Assembly (NCBI RefSeq): GCF_042643165.1
Contig: NZ_JBHRSH010000001.1
Coordinates: 62,001-126,000 of the forward strand
DNA length: 64,000 nt
Reading direction: 5' to 3'
Source: Hyphococcus aureus
GTDB lineage: Bacteria; Pseudomonadota; Alphaproteobacteria; Caulobacterales; Parvularculaceae
Both the position numbers and the translations under genes were made by a program. Below are positions 16,799-25,205 of the stretch, in pieces (the stretch's first letter is position 1; each line of letters starts with the position of its first letter). The notes under the pieces were generated by a model. The model had not been told where the DNA came from. It did no database searches and was given only the letters and a program-made list of their open reading frames with translations.

Positions 16799-17605
16799 TT
16801 AACCCGCCAATTGCGCCGCCGCCCCTGAAATATCGCCCTCGACCGGACGCGCAATCGCATGACGATAAAGCCGCCAGGTCGCATGGCCTATAACGGGCAG
16901 AATGACGAAAAAGCCGACAAATCCCGACAACACGGAAAGCCCCATCAGAAGGCCAATGAGGGCGCACCAGACCATCATGGTCACGGGGCTCGACAGAACC
17001 AGCTTTACGCTCGTCACCATCGCCGTCACAAAATCCACATCGCGATCATAGAGCATGGGGAAAGAGACCACCGAAATCGAAAAAATGGAAAAGGCGATCA
17101 GGGCGCCGGAAAAATTTCCGAGCACCAGAAAAACAAGGCCCGACGGCGTTGAAAAAAGTTGGTCGAGAAAATCGGGGCCGACGCCGTGAAAGCCGGTGAA
17201 GGCGAAAAAAAGAAACGCGGCGATATCCATCCAGATGACAAGCGCAAAGCCGGTGACCAGCGCCATCCACCGCAAATCACCACGCACGGCGTCGCGCACC
17301 CCGCCAAGAACGCCGCCCCATGACAATGGCTTTCCGCGCTCCAGATGATCGCTCACTGCATAAAACCCGGCGGCCGCGAAGGGCGCCACAAGGGCGAACC
17401 CCATGGCCAGGGGATAAGCAAGATAGGGAAGACCAAGAACCATCAACAACGCCATCAGAAGCCAGCCGCCCGCAGCGAACAGGCCGCCAAAGACAAGCCC
17501 GTAAAGCGGCGCCCTGGCGAAATCGCGCACACCGGCGGCGACCGATTCAATCAGGTCATTGATGGAAACAGGATTAATCCCCGTTTGTTGTTGTGCTTGC
17601 GCCAT
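16799..17605 (-). CDS. DUF2189-type integral membrane protein
   Basis: The 268-residue protein has six predicted membrane helices in pairs, the pattern of the DUF2189 family. After SINDLIESVAAGVRDFARAP comes the first pair with a Gly-rich turn (GLVFGGLFAAGGWLLMALLM), and LVAPFAAAGFYAVSDHLERG is a family-typical segment. The family is widespread in alpha- and betaproteobacteria and its role is unknown; some members lie near cytochrome oxidase genes, but not here. Confidence 0.8.
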   Translation of the reverse strand: MAQAQQQTGINPVSINDLIESVAAGVRDFARAPLYGLVFGGLFAAGGWLLMALLMVLGLPYLAYPLAMGFALVAPFAAAGFYAVSDHLERGKPLSWGGVLGGVRDAVRGDLRWMALVTGFALVIWMDIAAFLFFAFTGFHGVGPDFLDQLFSTPSGLVFLVLGNFSGALIAFSIFSISVVSFPMLYDRDVDFVTAMVTSVKLVLSSPVTMMVWCALIGLLMGLSVLSGFVGFFVILPVIGHATWRLYRHAIARPVEGDISGAAAQLAG

Positions 17606-17660
17606 TGGATCCTCCCTGGGTTTTCACCCTGTCGTTTTTTTGGGGCGCGGGATATTTGGC

Positions 17661-18179
17661 TTATTCTGTTAGAAGCACCCTCCGCGCCTCGGCAATTAAC
17701 CGCCGTTGAATGTCCGCAGGCGGACCTTCAATTTCCGCTGTACCCTCCAGCAAGTCGACAAGCTGCTGTTTTTCAACGTCGGTGCAGACATCGACAACCG
17801 GCTTTAAGATCTTGCGCACATTGTTGCCGGCGTCATTGATCTCGCCCACCGCCATTCGGCCAAAAGCGTAAAGGCCCTGCGCTGTTTCCTCGTCCGCCTC
17901 GAAAGCCTTTTGCATTTCACCAACGATGTGCGCCGCCTGCCGGTCGGTCACGGCGCCGTCATAGGCAGCCATCTGATAGAGCAGCACCGCTGCGGCTTCG
18001 CGCGGGTCGGAAAGGTTTTCAATAAGCCGCTGATCGACGCGCCGGTTCCACTTACCCCGGCGGATCACGCCTCTGACCTCGCCGACAGCCTCGCGCCCCT
18101 GATTGGCGGCGTTCATGAAATGGGTGAACGCCCAGAAGGCCGCCGCCAGCGCGCCGAGTATGGCGATGATGATGTGCAT
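17661..18179 (-). CDS. TerB-like membrane-anchored protein
   Basis: This 172-residue protein has one N-terminal membrane helix (IIIAILGALAAAFWAFTHFM), a short basic linker, and a helical domain resembling the TerB/co-chaperone fold (REAAAVLLYQMAAYDGAVTD followed by VGEMQKAFEADEETAQGLYA). The acidic pair typical of metal-binding TerB proteins is only partly visible. ATG 18179 is chosen since the membrane helix starts there; ten upstream in-frame residues have no features. Function is unknown beyond a possible membrane-stress role. Confidence 0.6.
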   Translation of the reverse strand: MHIIIAILGALAAAFWAFTHFMNAANQGREAVGEVRGVIRRGKWNRRVDQRLIENLSDPREAAAVLLYQMAAYDGAVTDRQAAHIVGEMQKAFEADEETAQGLYAFGRMAVGEINDAGNNVRKILKPVVDVCTDVEKQQLVDLLEGTAEIEGPPADIQRRLIAEARRVLLTE

Positions 18180-18240
18180 CCCGAAGCTCCCCGTCCTCAG
18201 ACGCCGCAAAATCTAGGGGGTTTGGAGACACACGGCAATA

Positions 18241-18639
18241 TCAGACAAGCGGGCCCGCCTGCTCGAACCAGGCGCTCAAAGGAGCCTTGGTCGTATAATC
18301 GAATATGAGGAGAGAGACGGCGCAAAATAGCCCGCCATAGAAAAATCGGCGACGGATTTTTCCTTCTTCAGGCTCAGAAAAGGAACTGACAAAGATGAGC
18401 AAATGCACAATAACGCCCACAACCAACCCGAAATATCCGCCGATCCGAAAGGCATCATAAAGAAAGAGCGCCTCGACCGCGCCCCTTCCGGCGACCTGAA
18501 ACACCACAAAAACGCCGCCGAAAACAACGCACATAACGATCGAAAAGATCCCGGCGAAGACCATATTTTCGAATAGAAAGCCGGGCAGCGGCCCGAGCTT
18601 TTCGACTGCTTTAATGAGCGGCTTTTCCTTGATCGACAT
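18241..18639 (-). CDS. Small integral membrane protein of unknown function
   Basis: The protein has 132 residues and three strong membrane segments (about residues 24-48, 66-86 and 99-113) separated by charged loops such as FSEPEEGKIRRRF. No family is recognised. It stands between the LigW-like decarboxylase gene and the TerB-like gene on the same strand. Confidence 0.65.
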   Translation of the reverse strand: MSIKEKPLIKAVEKLGPLPGFLFENMVFAGIFSIVMCVVFGGVFVVFQVAGRGAVEALFLYDAFRIGGYFGLVVGVIVHLLIFVSSFSEPEEGKIRRRFFYGGLFCAVSLLIFDYTTKAPLSAWFEQAGPLV

Positions 18640-18726
18640 GCGAATGCCCCGTCCTGATCGCGCCCGACGGGACGAACCTTAACACAAAAACGCAATTTGA
18701 GGGCTATGGCGAATTCGGACCGGTCC

Positions 18727-19764
18727 CTACTCCAACGGCTTGATATGGAAGATTCGCTCAGCATTTTTGTGGGCGACTTTCGCCTTGGTCTCGTCATCGA
18801 GCGACGCCGAGCGGATGAAATCGACGGCTGGCTTCATGGGCTGATAAGGATAATCGATGGCCCACAGAACATTATCCGCGCCGATCTTCTTGATGGAATA
18901 ATCGAGCGCCAGATGGTCTTCGACACCGCTCGTGGTGATAACGAAATTACGCTTGAAATACTCCTCCATGGTGAGGGAGGTTTTCGGCGCGCGGTCGCCC
19001 TCCTGGGCGCGAGAGTTCATGAAGGTGATGCGCCAGATCCAGAACGGAATCGCCTCACCCATATGACCGATGCAGATTTTGAGTTTCGGAAATTTGTCGA
19101 ACAGCCCGGACGTCATCATGCGTACAGCATGGGTGCCGACTTCGACGCCATAGCCCCACATGGCCGAATCCATGCCGTAATCCTGCAACGGACCTTTCAA
19201 TCCATAAGACGCTGCGCGCGGATGAATATAGATGCAGGCGTCCAGCGCTTCGGCCGCTTCCAGAAACGGCCAGTATTTCGGATCATCGAGATATTCGTCA
19301 TTGGTGTGCGAATTCAAAATAAAGCCGTTGAGCTTCAGATCATTGATCGCACGCTCCATTTCCTTTGCTGCGCGCTTCGGCGATTGCGGCGCGAAGGCGG
19401 CGAGCCCGGAAAACCGAGTCGGATGACGCTTGCAGATATCGGCGAGCACATCATTGGCGAGCGCGGCGAGATCGGTCGCCGTGTCGGCGTCAAACATCTG
19501 CACCCCCGGCGCTGTCAGCGAGAGGAGGTGCATGTCGATGTCAAGATCGTCCATCTGTTTCAGGCGGCGATCTTCTACATCGAGAAGGCCGTCGAGAAAG
19601 TTCAGCGCGTCATAACCCTTGCCGTCATTGGAATCATAGATGCCTCTTACAAGGAGCTTGTCGAGGGACTGGCTGGGCCCTCGCGAAACATATTTCAGCG
19701 CCTCGGCGACCTCCGGAATCGAGAAGGCTTCCTCGGTTGCAATGGTTCTGAGCTTGCCGGCCAT
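18727..19764 (-). CDS. Amidohydrolase-2 family decarboxylase (LigW/gamma-resorcylate decarboxylase-like)
   Basis: The 345-residue protein follows the 5-carboxyvanillate decarboxylase (LigW) pattern. The N-terminal ATEEAF replaces the HxH metal motif, as in LigW. FILNSHTNDEYLDDP, CIYIHPRAASYG, MWGYGVEVGTHAVRMMTSGL, KICIGHMGEAIPFWIWRI and NVLWAIDYPYQPM supply the metal His and Asp residues and the aromatic pocket. Enzymes of this group remove CO2 from aromatic acids without a cofactor, using a Mn or Zn ion. The exact substrate (a vanillate, resorcylate or other arene acid) is not settled. RidA and PdxH genes lie upstream on the same strand. Confidence 0.8.
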   Translation of the reverse strand: MAGKLRTIATEEAFSIPEVAEALKYVSRGPSQSLDKLLVRGIYDSNDGKGYDALNFLDGLLDVEDRRLKQMDDLDIDMHLLSLTAPGVQMFDADTATDLAALANDVLADICKRHPTRFSGLAAFAPQSPKRAAKEMERAINDLKLNGFILNSHTNDEYLDDPKYWPFLEAAEALDACIYIHPRAASYGLKGPLQDYGMDSAMWGYGVEVGTHAVRMMTSGLFDKFPKLKICIGHMGEAIPFWIWRITFMNSRAQEGDRAPKTSLTMEEYFKRNFVITTSGVEDHLALDYSIKKIGADNVLWAIDYPYQPMKPAVDFIRSASLDDETKAKVAHKNAERIFHIKPLE

Positions 19765-19878
19765 GTCGCATCTCCCTGATATTAAGCTTTGTTGGCTGGA
19801 GATTACCGCGCCGCGTCGCAGGGACGCTCCGCAAGAGGAAGCCAGACGTAAGGATCGGCGCAGTCAGCCGGCGGCGCT

Positions 19879-20247
19879 TCAGGGCTTTTCAAAGGCCGTT
19901 GCATTCATGGTCAGCAAAGCGCCTGCCTTCGGCAGGGCGCGCACCTCTAACACGGAACGCGCCGGACGGTTGTCGCCAAGCATGCCGGCATAGATTTCGT
20001 TCATACGCGCGAAGAGTGACATGTCGGTGAGAAAGACATTGACGTGAAGAAGGTGCGCCCAGTCAGAACCGGCCTCTTCAAGGATGGCGTTGATCGCCTT
20101 CAGAATTTGCACCGTCTGGCTTTCGACGTCATCGCCGACGAGATCGCCTGTCGCAGGATCCACCCCCGCGATGGCGCTGATGGAAATGAAATCGCCTGCC
20201 TTTGTATAATGCGAATAAGGCCCGATGGGTTTCATCAGGTCAGGCAT
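19879..20247 (-). CDS. RidA family enamine/imine deaminase-like protein
   Basis: This 122-residue protein shows the YjgF/YER057c/UK114 fold. Conserved parts are IGPYSHYTKAGDFISISAIA, DVESQTVQILKAINAILEEA, VNVFLTDMSLFARMNEIY, and the ARSVLEVRALPKAGALL segment with the substrate-binding Arg. RidA proteins clear reactive enamines made by PLP enzymes, which fits the neighbouring PdxH gene. ATG 20247 is chosen; an extension to 20274 is possible and would run closer to pdxH. Confidence 0.87.
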   Translation of the reverse strand: MPDLMKPIGPYSHYTKAGDFISISAIAGVDPATGDLVGDDVESQTVQILKAINAILEEAGSDWAHLLHVNVFLTDMSLFARMNEIYAGMLGDNRPARSVLEVRALPKAGALLTMNATAFEKP

Positions 20248-20285
20248 CACGCGGCTTTCAACAGACCGGCCCATATCGCCCCAAA

Positions 20286-20942
20286 TTATGGATACAGGTT
20301 TTCTTTTGTCCAGGCCGACGTCGCGTCCGGCCGCCGATAGACCAGCCGTTCATGAAGCCGGAAAGGCCGGTTCACCCAGAATTCTATCTGCGTCGGAATT
20401 ACTCTGTATCCGGACCAGTGAGGCGGCCGGGGAATGTCGCCAAGGCCGAATTGAGCGGTCTTTTTCGCCACCGCTTTTTCCAGCGCGAAGCGGCTTTCCA
20501 TCGGGCGCGATTGATCGGACGCCCAGGCCCCAATGCGTGAAGCGCGTGCGCGAGTCGCAAAATAGGCGTCAGCCTCCTCGTCGGTGACCCGCTCCACATT
20601 GCCGCGGAACCGCACCTGACGGCGGATCGATTTCCAGTGAAACACGATGGCCGCTTTCGGGTTGGCGGCAAGCTCTTGCCCCTTCGCGCTTTCCAGATTG
20701 GTGTAGAAAGTCAGGCCGCAAGCATCGACGTCTTTCAGGAGCACCATGCGCACATCGGGCGTGCCGGTTTCATCCACCGTCGCCAGCGCCATGGCGTTGG
20801 CGTCATTGGGCTCTTTCTTGACGGCGAGCGCCAGCCAGTCGGCGAACAGGGCGAACGGATCGCCGATATTGAAAACATCGCCCTGATCCTGATCGACGGC
20901 ATAGGCTTCCTCCGAGGGGCTCGGCGGGATGATGTCGGCCAT
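20286..20942 (-). CDS. pdxH: Pyridoxamine 5'-phosphate oxidase
   Basis: The 218-residue protein matches PdxH, which oxidises pyridoxamine or pyridoxine 5'-phosphate to PLP with FMN. Signature segments are VRMVLLKDVDACGLTFYTNL, KGQELAANPKAAIVFHWKSI, RQVRFRGNVERVTDEEADAY and the C-terminal VIPTQIEFWVNRPFRLHERL, with a terminal NLYP in place of the common RLxP. Length is normal for the family. It is divergent from aroC and upstream of ridA. Confidence 0.93.
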   Translation of the reverse strand: MADIIPPSPSEEAYAVDQDQGDVFNIGDPFALFADWLALAVKKEPNDANAMALATVDETGTPDVRMVLLKDVDACGLTFYTNLESAKGQELAANPKAAIVFHWKSIRRQVRFRGNVERVTDEEADAYFATRARASRIGAWASDQSRPMESRFALEKAVAKKTAQFGLGDIPRPPHWSGYRVIPTQIEFWVNRPFRLHERLVYRRPDATSAWTKENLYP

Positions 20943-21041
20943 TTTTTGCTCCTTTGCCGTGCTAGAACAGGGAGTTAGGAAATTCTTGCGGGATTGGCTA
21001 TAAGCTCATCCCGCGCGATAAGCGAGTCATACGGATCAGGC

Positions 21042-22142
21042 ATGTCTTTCAACTCTTTCGGCAGGATGTTGCGGTTTACGACCTGGGGCGAAAGCCACGG
21101 GCCGGCGCTGGGCGTCGTTATTGACGGCTGCCCGCCGGGGATCATCCTGCGCGCGGAAGACATCCAGATTGCGCTGGACAAGCGCAAGCCCGGAACCTCA
21201 AAATTTGTGACCCAGCGTAAAGAGCCCGACGAAGTCAAAATCCTCTCTGGCGTCTTCGAGGATGACCGAACCGACGGCCCTCGCACAACGGGGACGCCGA
21301 TCAGCCTGATGATCGACAATGTGGACCAGCGCTCAAAAGACTATTCCGATATTCGCGACAAATACCGCCCCGGCCACGCCGACTATACCTATGACGCCAA
21401 ATATGGCTTTCGCGATTATCGCGGCGGCGGACGATCATCCGCACGCGAAACCGCTGCGCGCGTCGCCGCCGGCGTTGTTGCCGAAAAAATTCTCGCCCAT
21501 GTCTTTGACAGCGCCGTGTGGATTAGAGCCTCCATGGTGCAGATGGGGCCTTACAAAATCGACCGCGATAATTTTGACTGGATGAATGTCGATAAGAATC
21601 CATTCTGGTGCGCGGACGCCAAGGCCGCCGAACTGTGGGCGGAAAAACTCGACGAAGCGCGCAAGAGCGGGTCTTCTTTTGGCGCAGTCATTGAAGTCGT
21701 CGCCTCCGGTGTTCCCGCCGGGCTTGGGGCGCCGGTTTACGGCAAGCTCGACGCAGATCTCGCGAGCGCGATGATGTCGATCAATGCGGTCAAAGGCGTC
21801 GAGATCGGCGCCGGGATGGAGGCCGCCGCCCTCACGGGCGAAGAAAACGCCGACGAAATCCGCATGAAGAATGGCGCGCCGCATTTCCTCTCCAACAAGG
21901 CGGGCGGCATATTGGGCGGCATTTCCTCGGGGCAAGATATCGTTGCGCGTTTTGCGGTGAAGCCGACCTCATCAATCCTGACGCCGCGACGGACGATTAC
22001 GTCAAAAGGCGAAGAGACAACCATTCAGACCAAAGGCCGTCACGACCCTTGCGTCGGCATTCGCGGCGTGCCGGTTGGCATCGCCATGATGGCGTTAGTG
22101 CTTGCAGATCACGCGCTCATCCATCGCGCGCAATGCGGCTGA
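21042..22142 (+). CDS. aroC: Chorismate synthase
   Basis: This 366-residue protein begins MSFNSFGRMLRFTTWGESHG and contains the three classical AroC signatures: GESHGPALG near the N-terminus, GGGRSSARETAARVAAG in the middle, and the C-terminal FAVKPTSSILTPRRT and GRHDPCVGIRGVPV. The enzyme makes chorismate from EPSP using reduced FMN. ATG 21042 is chosen because homology starts there; an extension to 20994 is unlikely. It converges with the dienelactone-hydrolase-like gene four bases away. Confidence 0.96.
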   Translation: MSFNSFGRMLRFTTWGESHGPALGVVIDGCPPGIILRAEDIQIALDKRKPGTSKFVTQRKEPDEVKILSGVFEDDRTDGPRTTGTPISLMIDNVDQRSKDYSDIRDKYRPGHADYTYDAKYGFRDYRGGGRSSARETAARVAAGVVAEKILAHVFDSAVWIRASMVQMGPYKIDRDNFDWMNVDKNPFWCADAKAAELWAEKLDEARKSGSSFGAVIEVVASGVPAGLGAPVYGKLDADLASAMMSINAVKGVEIGAGMEAAALTGEENADEIRMKNGAPHFLSNKAGGILGGISSGQDIVARFAVKPTSSILTPRRTITSKGEETTIQTKGRHDPCVGIRGVPVGIAMMALVLADHALIHRAQCG

Positions 22143-22146
22143 CCCC

Positions 22147-23061
22147 CTATCGGCAGGTTTCGTTCAGCCAGCTGGTGACTTTTTCGGCAAGCGCAATCCG
22201 ACTCCACGAAAAGGAATGATCCGCGTCGACGCGCCATTCAGCAAGGTCGATTTCCGGAACAGCGCTGTATGCCGCCATATGCCGATCATGCACGGCGATA
22301 TTCACCGCCTCGTCGCGTTCGCCCGCGATCAGAAGCATATGCTTGCCCTTAAATTTCGGCGCGAGCAGCGTATTGTCGAAACTGTCGCCGGCGGCGGCGA
22401 GTTCGGCGATCGCGGTGTCGCCGTTAAAACCGTTCAGCATCACCGTATCGTCGGAATAGCGTTTGAAATCTTCAAGCTGTTCAGGCGAGGCGCCGGCCAG
22501 ATCGGCGCGATCGCCAAGATTGGCCGCCGCAATACCGACAATGCAGGACAGCGTCTCGTCGCGCGCGCCGCCCTGAAGCGCAAAGAAGCCGCCCATGGAG
22601 TGACCGACCAGCGCAAGATGATCGGGATCGACGCGCAGATCGGCGTTGGCCGGATCGCGGAGAAAAGCGAGCGCTGAGGCGACGTCCTCAATGCCGTTAG
22701 CGAAGCTGTATACGCCTTCAGAGCCCCAGGCGCCGCGATAATGGATAAAAAGCGCGTTCCAACCTGCCCGGCGGATCGCCTGCGCCAGATCAAGATTTTT
22801 TTCATTGCCGGGAAAGCCGTGCAGCATGACCACGGTCGGGTGCGGGCCGGGCCCGTCGGCGATATAGATATGGCCGTTCATGCGCTTGCCATGCGAATCG
22901 ACGCCAAGCTCCATGATCGCCGGGGGATAGTCCGGATCGATCGCCGCCGGGTCGCGGATCACGGGATTACCCGCAATTGCCGCATCTTGCCCGCCTGTCA
23001 CACAGGCCGCCTGCAGCACTGCCCCTGCGCCGATCAGCGCTATCCTGGTAAACATAAGCAT
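22147..23061 (-). CDS. Lipoprotein alpha/beta hydrolase (dienelactone-hydrolase-like)
   Basis: The 304-residue protein has a lipoprotein signal with lipobox LQAAC (Cys about residue 20). The catalytic core shows the oxyanion segment HGFPGNEKNLDLAQAIRRAG, the nucleophile in ALVGHSMGGFFAL, an acid in LIAGERDEAVNI, and the His in DADHSFSW. A serine esterase or peptidase acting in the periplasm is likely; some relatives are acyl-peptidase-like. The start could also be ATG 23055. Confidence 0.83.
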   Translation of the reverse strand: MLMFTRIALIGAGAVLQAACVTGGQDAAIAGNPVIRDPAAIDPDYPPAIMELGVDSHGKRMNGHIYIADGPGPHPTVVMLHGFPGNEKNLDLAQAIRRAGWNALFIHYRGAWGSEGVYSFANGIEDVASALAFLRDPANADLRVDPDHLALVGHSMGGFFALQGGARDETLSCIVGIAAANLGDRADLAGASPEQLEDFKRYSDDTVMLNGFNGDTAIAELAAAGDSFDNTLLAPKFKGKHMLLIAGERDEAVNIAVHDRHMAAYSAVPEIDLAEWRVDADHSFSWSRIALAEKVTSWLNETCR

Positions 23062-23179
23062 TAGCCCCTCCTCTCGTTTCGGCGCGCCTTCCCGCGCCGC
23101 ACATTGTTTGCATTACCATCTAAATGGCGCCTGCACAAATCCGTATTCAAAAGTAGACCTGACGCGCTAAGAGTACGCC

Positions 23180-24154
23180 ATGAAAAAACGCTATCTAATT
23201 CCGCTCATCTTGTTGGCGCTTCTTGCCGGCGCTTTCATTTTCCTGCGCACGCCGGATACGGACCCGGCGGCGATGGAGGCGAAATATACGAATGAAGCCT
23301 CGCAATTCGTGGAAGGGCCAAACGGCCTGCGCGTCCATTATCGCGATCAGGGAAACCGGAACGGCGTTCCCATCGTGCTGGTGCATGGCACCGCCGCCTC
23401 GCTGCATACATGGGAGCCATTAGTCGAACGGTTGAGCGATCAATATCGCATCATCACCTACACCCAGCCGGGACATGGGCTGACAGGTCCGAACGCAAAT
23501 CACGATTATTCCTTCGCAGGCATGGCGCAAGCGCTGGATCTTGTCACTGAGGAATTGTCGCTTGATCATTTCGTACTCGGCGGAAACTCCATGGGCGGCT
23601 GGGTCGCCTGGCGCTATGCGCTCGCGCATCCGGAAAAGATCGACGCGCTGATCCTGCTCGATTCGTCGGGCATGCCGCTTCACGAAGGCGAAAGTGAACC
23701 GCCGCTCAATCTCGGCTTCCGCCTTCTGAAAAATCCCGTCGGGCGGTTTCTCTTAAAACAATTCACACCGCGCGCCGCTGTCGAAAGGTCGGCGCTTGAA
23801 TCCGTCTCTGTGAAATCGATCATCACCAATGAGGTCGTGGACCGTTACTGGGAACTTTTGCGCCTGCCCGGCAACCGCGCAGCGGCGGGGCAGCGCGCGC
23901 TGGTCGATCGCGAAGTTGCCTATGCCGATGAAATTCATAACATCACGGCGCCGACATTGATTATCTGGGGAGAAGATGACGCGCTGATCCACGCAACGGC
24001 TGCAATGACATTCGATGAACGGCTGCCGAATGCTGAAGTCACCATCTATGACGGCGTCGGGCACATTCCCATGGAAGAAGCGCCGGACCAGACGGCAGCG
24101 GACATAGATGCGTTTTTGGACAGGGTGCTTACGCCGGTTTCTGAAACGCCGTAA
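23180..24154 (+). CDS. Membrane-anchored alpha/beta hydrolase
   Basis: This 324-residue protein has an uncleaved-looking N-terminal membrane helix (YLIPLILLALLAGAFIFL) and a classical alpha/beta hydrolase domain. It has LVHGTAASLHTWEPLVERL, the nucleophile Ser in LGGNSMGGWVAW, the acid in IIWGEDDALI, and the His in VGHIPMEEAPDQTA. It resembles 2-hydroxymuconate-semialdehyde hydrolases and lipases; the substrate is unknown. The 3' end overlaps the convergent methyltransferase gene by 26 bases. Confidence 0.86.
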   Translation: MKKRYLIPLILLALLAGAFIFLRTPDTDPAAMEAKYTNEASQFVEGPNGLRVHYRDQGNRNGVPIVLVHGTAASLHTWEPLVERLSDQYRIITYTQPGHGLTGPNANHDYSFAGMAQALDLVTEELSLDHFVLGGNSMGGWVAWRYALAHPEKIDALILLDSSGMPLHEGESEPPLNLGFRLLKNPVGRFLLKQFTPRAAVERSALESVSVKSIITNEVVDRYWELLRLPGNRAAAGQRALVDREVAYADEIHNITAPTLIIWGEDDALIHATAAMTFDERLPNAEVTIYDGVGHIPMEEAPDQTAADIDAFLDRVLTPVSETP

Positions 24155-25202
24155 CTTTCGTGAGGAACGCCAGCGTTTCCTGCGTTTTCTCAAGCCCCGC
24201 CTCGCCGAACAACGCAGGCAAATCCGTACGGCAATAAGAGTCGTAATAGGGCTCGTGAAACCCGCGCGGAAAATTCTCCAGAAGAATGTCGAAGCCCGGC
24301 TCATCGCCAAATTGAATAGTGTCAGTGTGGATATAAACGCCGCCCGGTTTTAACAGCCGCGCAATTTCCGCTGATACTTCGGCGCGCACTTTCGGCGGCA
24401 ATTCGTGGAACAGATAGACGGAGGTGATGATGTCAAACGAGGCGTCGGCAAGCCCCGTTTTTTCCGCCGGTTGCTGAACAAAATTTACATCCCTGGCGCC
24501 GCCCAGCGCGGCCCGCGCCCGGCCGAGATAGGCAGGCGACAAATCAAGCGCTGTGAGATTTAGCATCGGCCAGTTGTCGTGAATATCGGCGAGAAAACCC
24601 CCGCCGCCGCAACCAAGGTCAAGGAGAGATGCGGCGCCGGCATCGCGTTCCGCCAGGGCGTCCCGCACAAAAGGCAAGGCTTGCCGGCGCATGGCCGCCG
24701 CCGAGCCGGTGAACAATGTCTCCACTTGCATGTCATAGCGCGCAGCAGACGCATCGGTTAACCAGCCGTCGGTCTGATAATGAAAGTTCTGAAGATAATA
24801 ACGCGGATATTTGTCGCGCGCCGCATCTGTCAGCACTTCCGAATGGGCGCGTGTGTATTTGCGCTGCGCCACCTTTCGCGCATCAAGAAGATAATCGCGG
24901 CTGGTACGCCAAAGCCTGGATGGCGAAGGCGCCCGCCTGAGTTCCGCCGGCATTTTGTAAATCCCGGCTTCTATATTCTTCCAGTCGCGCTGAAACACTT
25001 CCCGAAAAGCGGTTTTCAAACGCTCGCGATCAAGCGGGCCAAACTCTTCCGCATAGGGCGCCTCGCCCGGATCAGTAAGCGGCCCCATCAAGCGGCGGCC
25101 ATAGGCGTAATGGCCCGTATACCAGAGCACCCGCGCCGCCTGTCCGGCGCTATAGGCGGCGCGCTTTGCGCTATTGGCGATCATCACATTGAGCGGCGCC
25201 AT
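24129..25202 (-). CDS. SAM-dependent methyltransferase with N-terminal helical domain
   Basis: The 357-residue protein has an unusual N-terminal half of about 150 residues rich in Tyr and Arg (YAGPLTDPGE-like region, then YYLQNFHYQTDGWLTDASAA). The methyltransferase core then shows motif I LLDLGCGGGGFLADIHDN, the acidic residue in LTALDLSPAYLGRARAAL, motif post-I ADASFDIITSVYLFHELPPK and a LLKPGGVYIHTDTI segment. It resembles generic class I methyltransferases with a helical lid; the acceptor is unknown. It lies four bases downstream of the RNA methyltransferase gene on the same strand. Confidence 0.8.
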   Translation of the reverse strand: MAPLNVMIANSAKRAAYSAGQAARVLWYTGHYAYGRRLMGPLTDPGEAPYAEEFGPLDRERLKTAFREVFQRDWKNIEAGIYKMPAELRRAPSPSRLWRTSRDYLLDARKVAQRKYTRAHSEVLTDAARDKYPRYYLQNFHYQTDGWLTDASAARYDMQVETLFTGSAAAMRRQALPFVRDALAERDAGAASLLDLGCGGGGFLADIHDNWPMLNLTALDLSPAYLGRARAALGGARDVNFVQQPAEKTGLADASFDIITSVYLFHELPPKVRAEVSAEIARLLKPGGVYIHTDTIQFGDEPGFDILLENFPRGFHEPYYDSYCRTDLPALFGEAGLEKTQETLAFLTKVTAFQKPA

Positions 25203-25205
25203 GTC

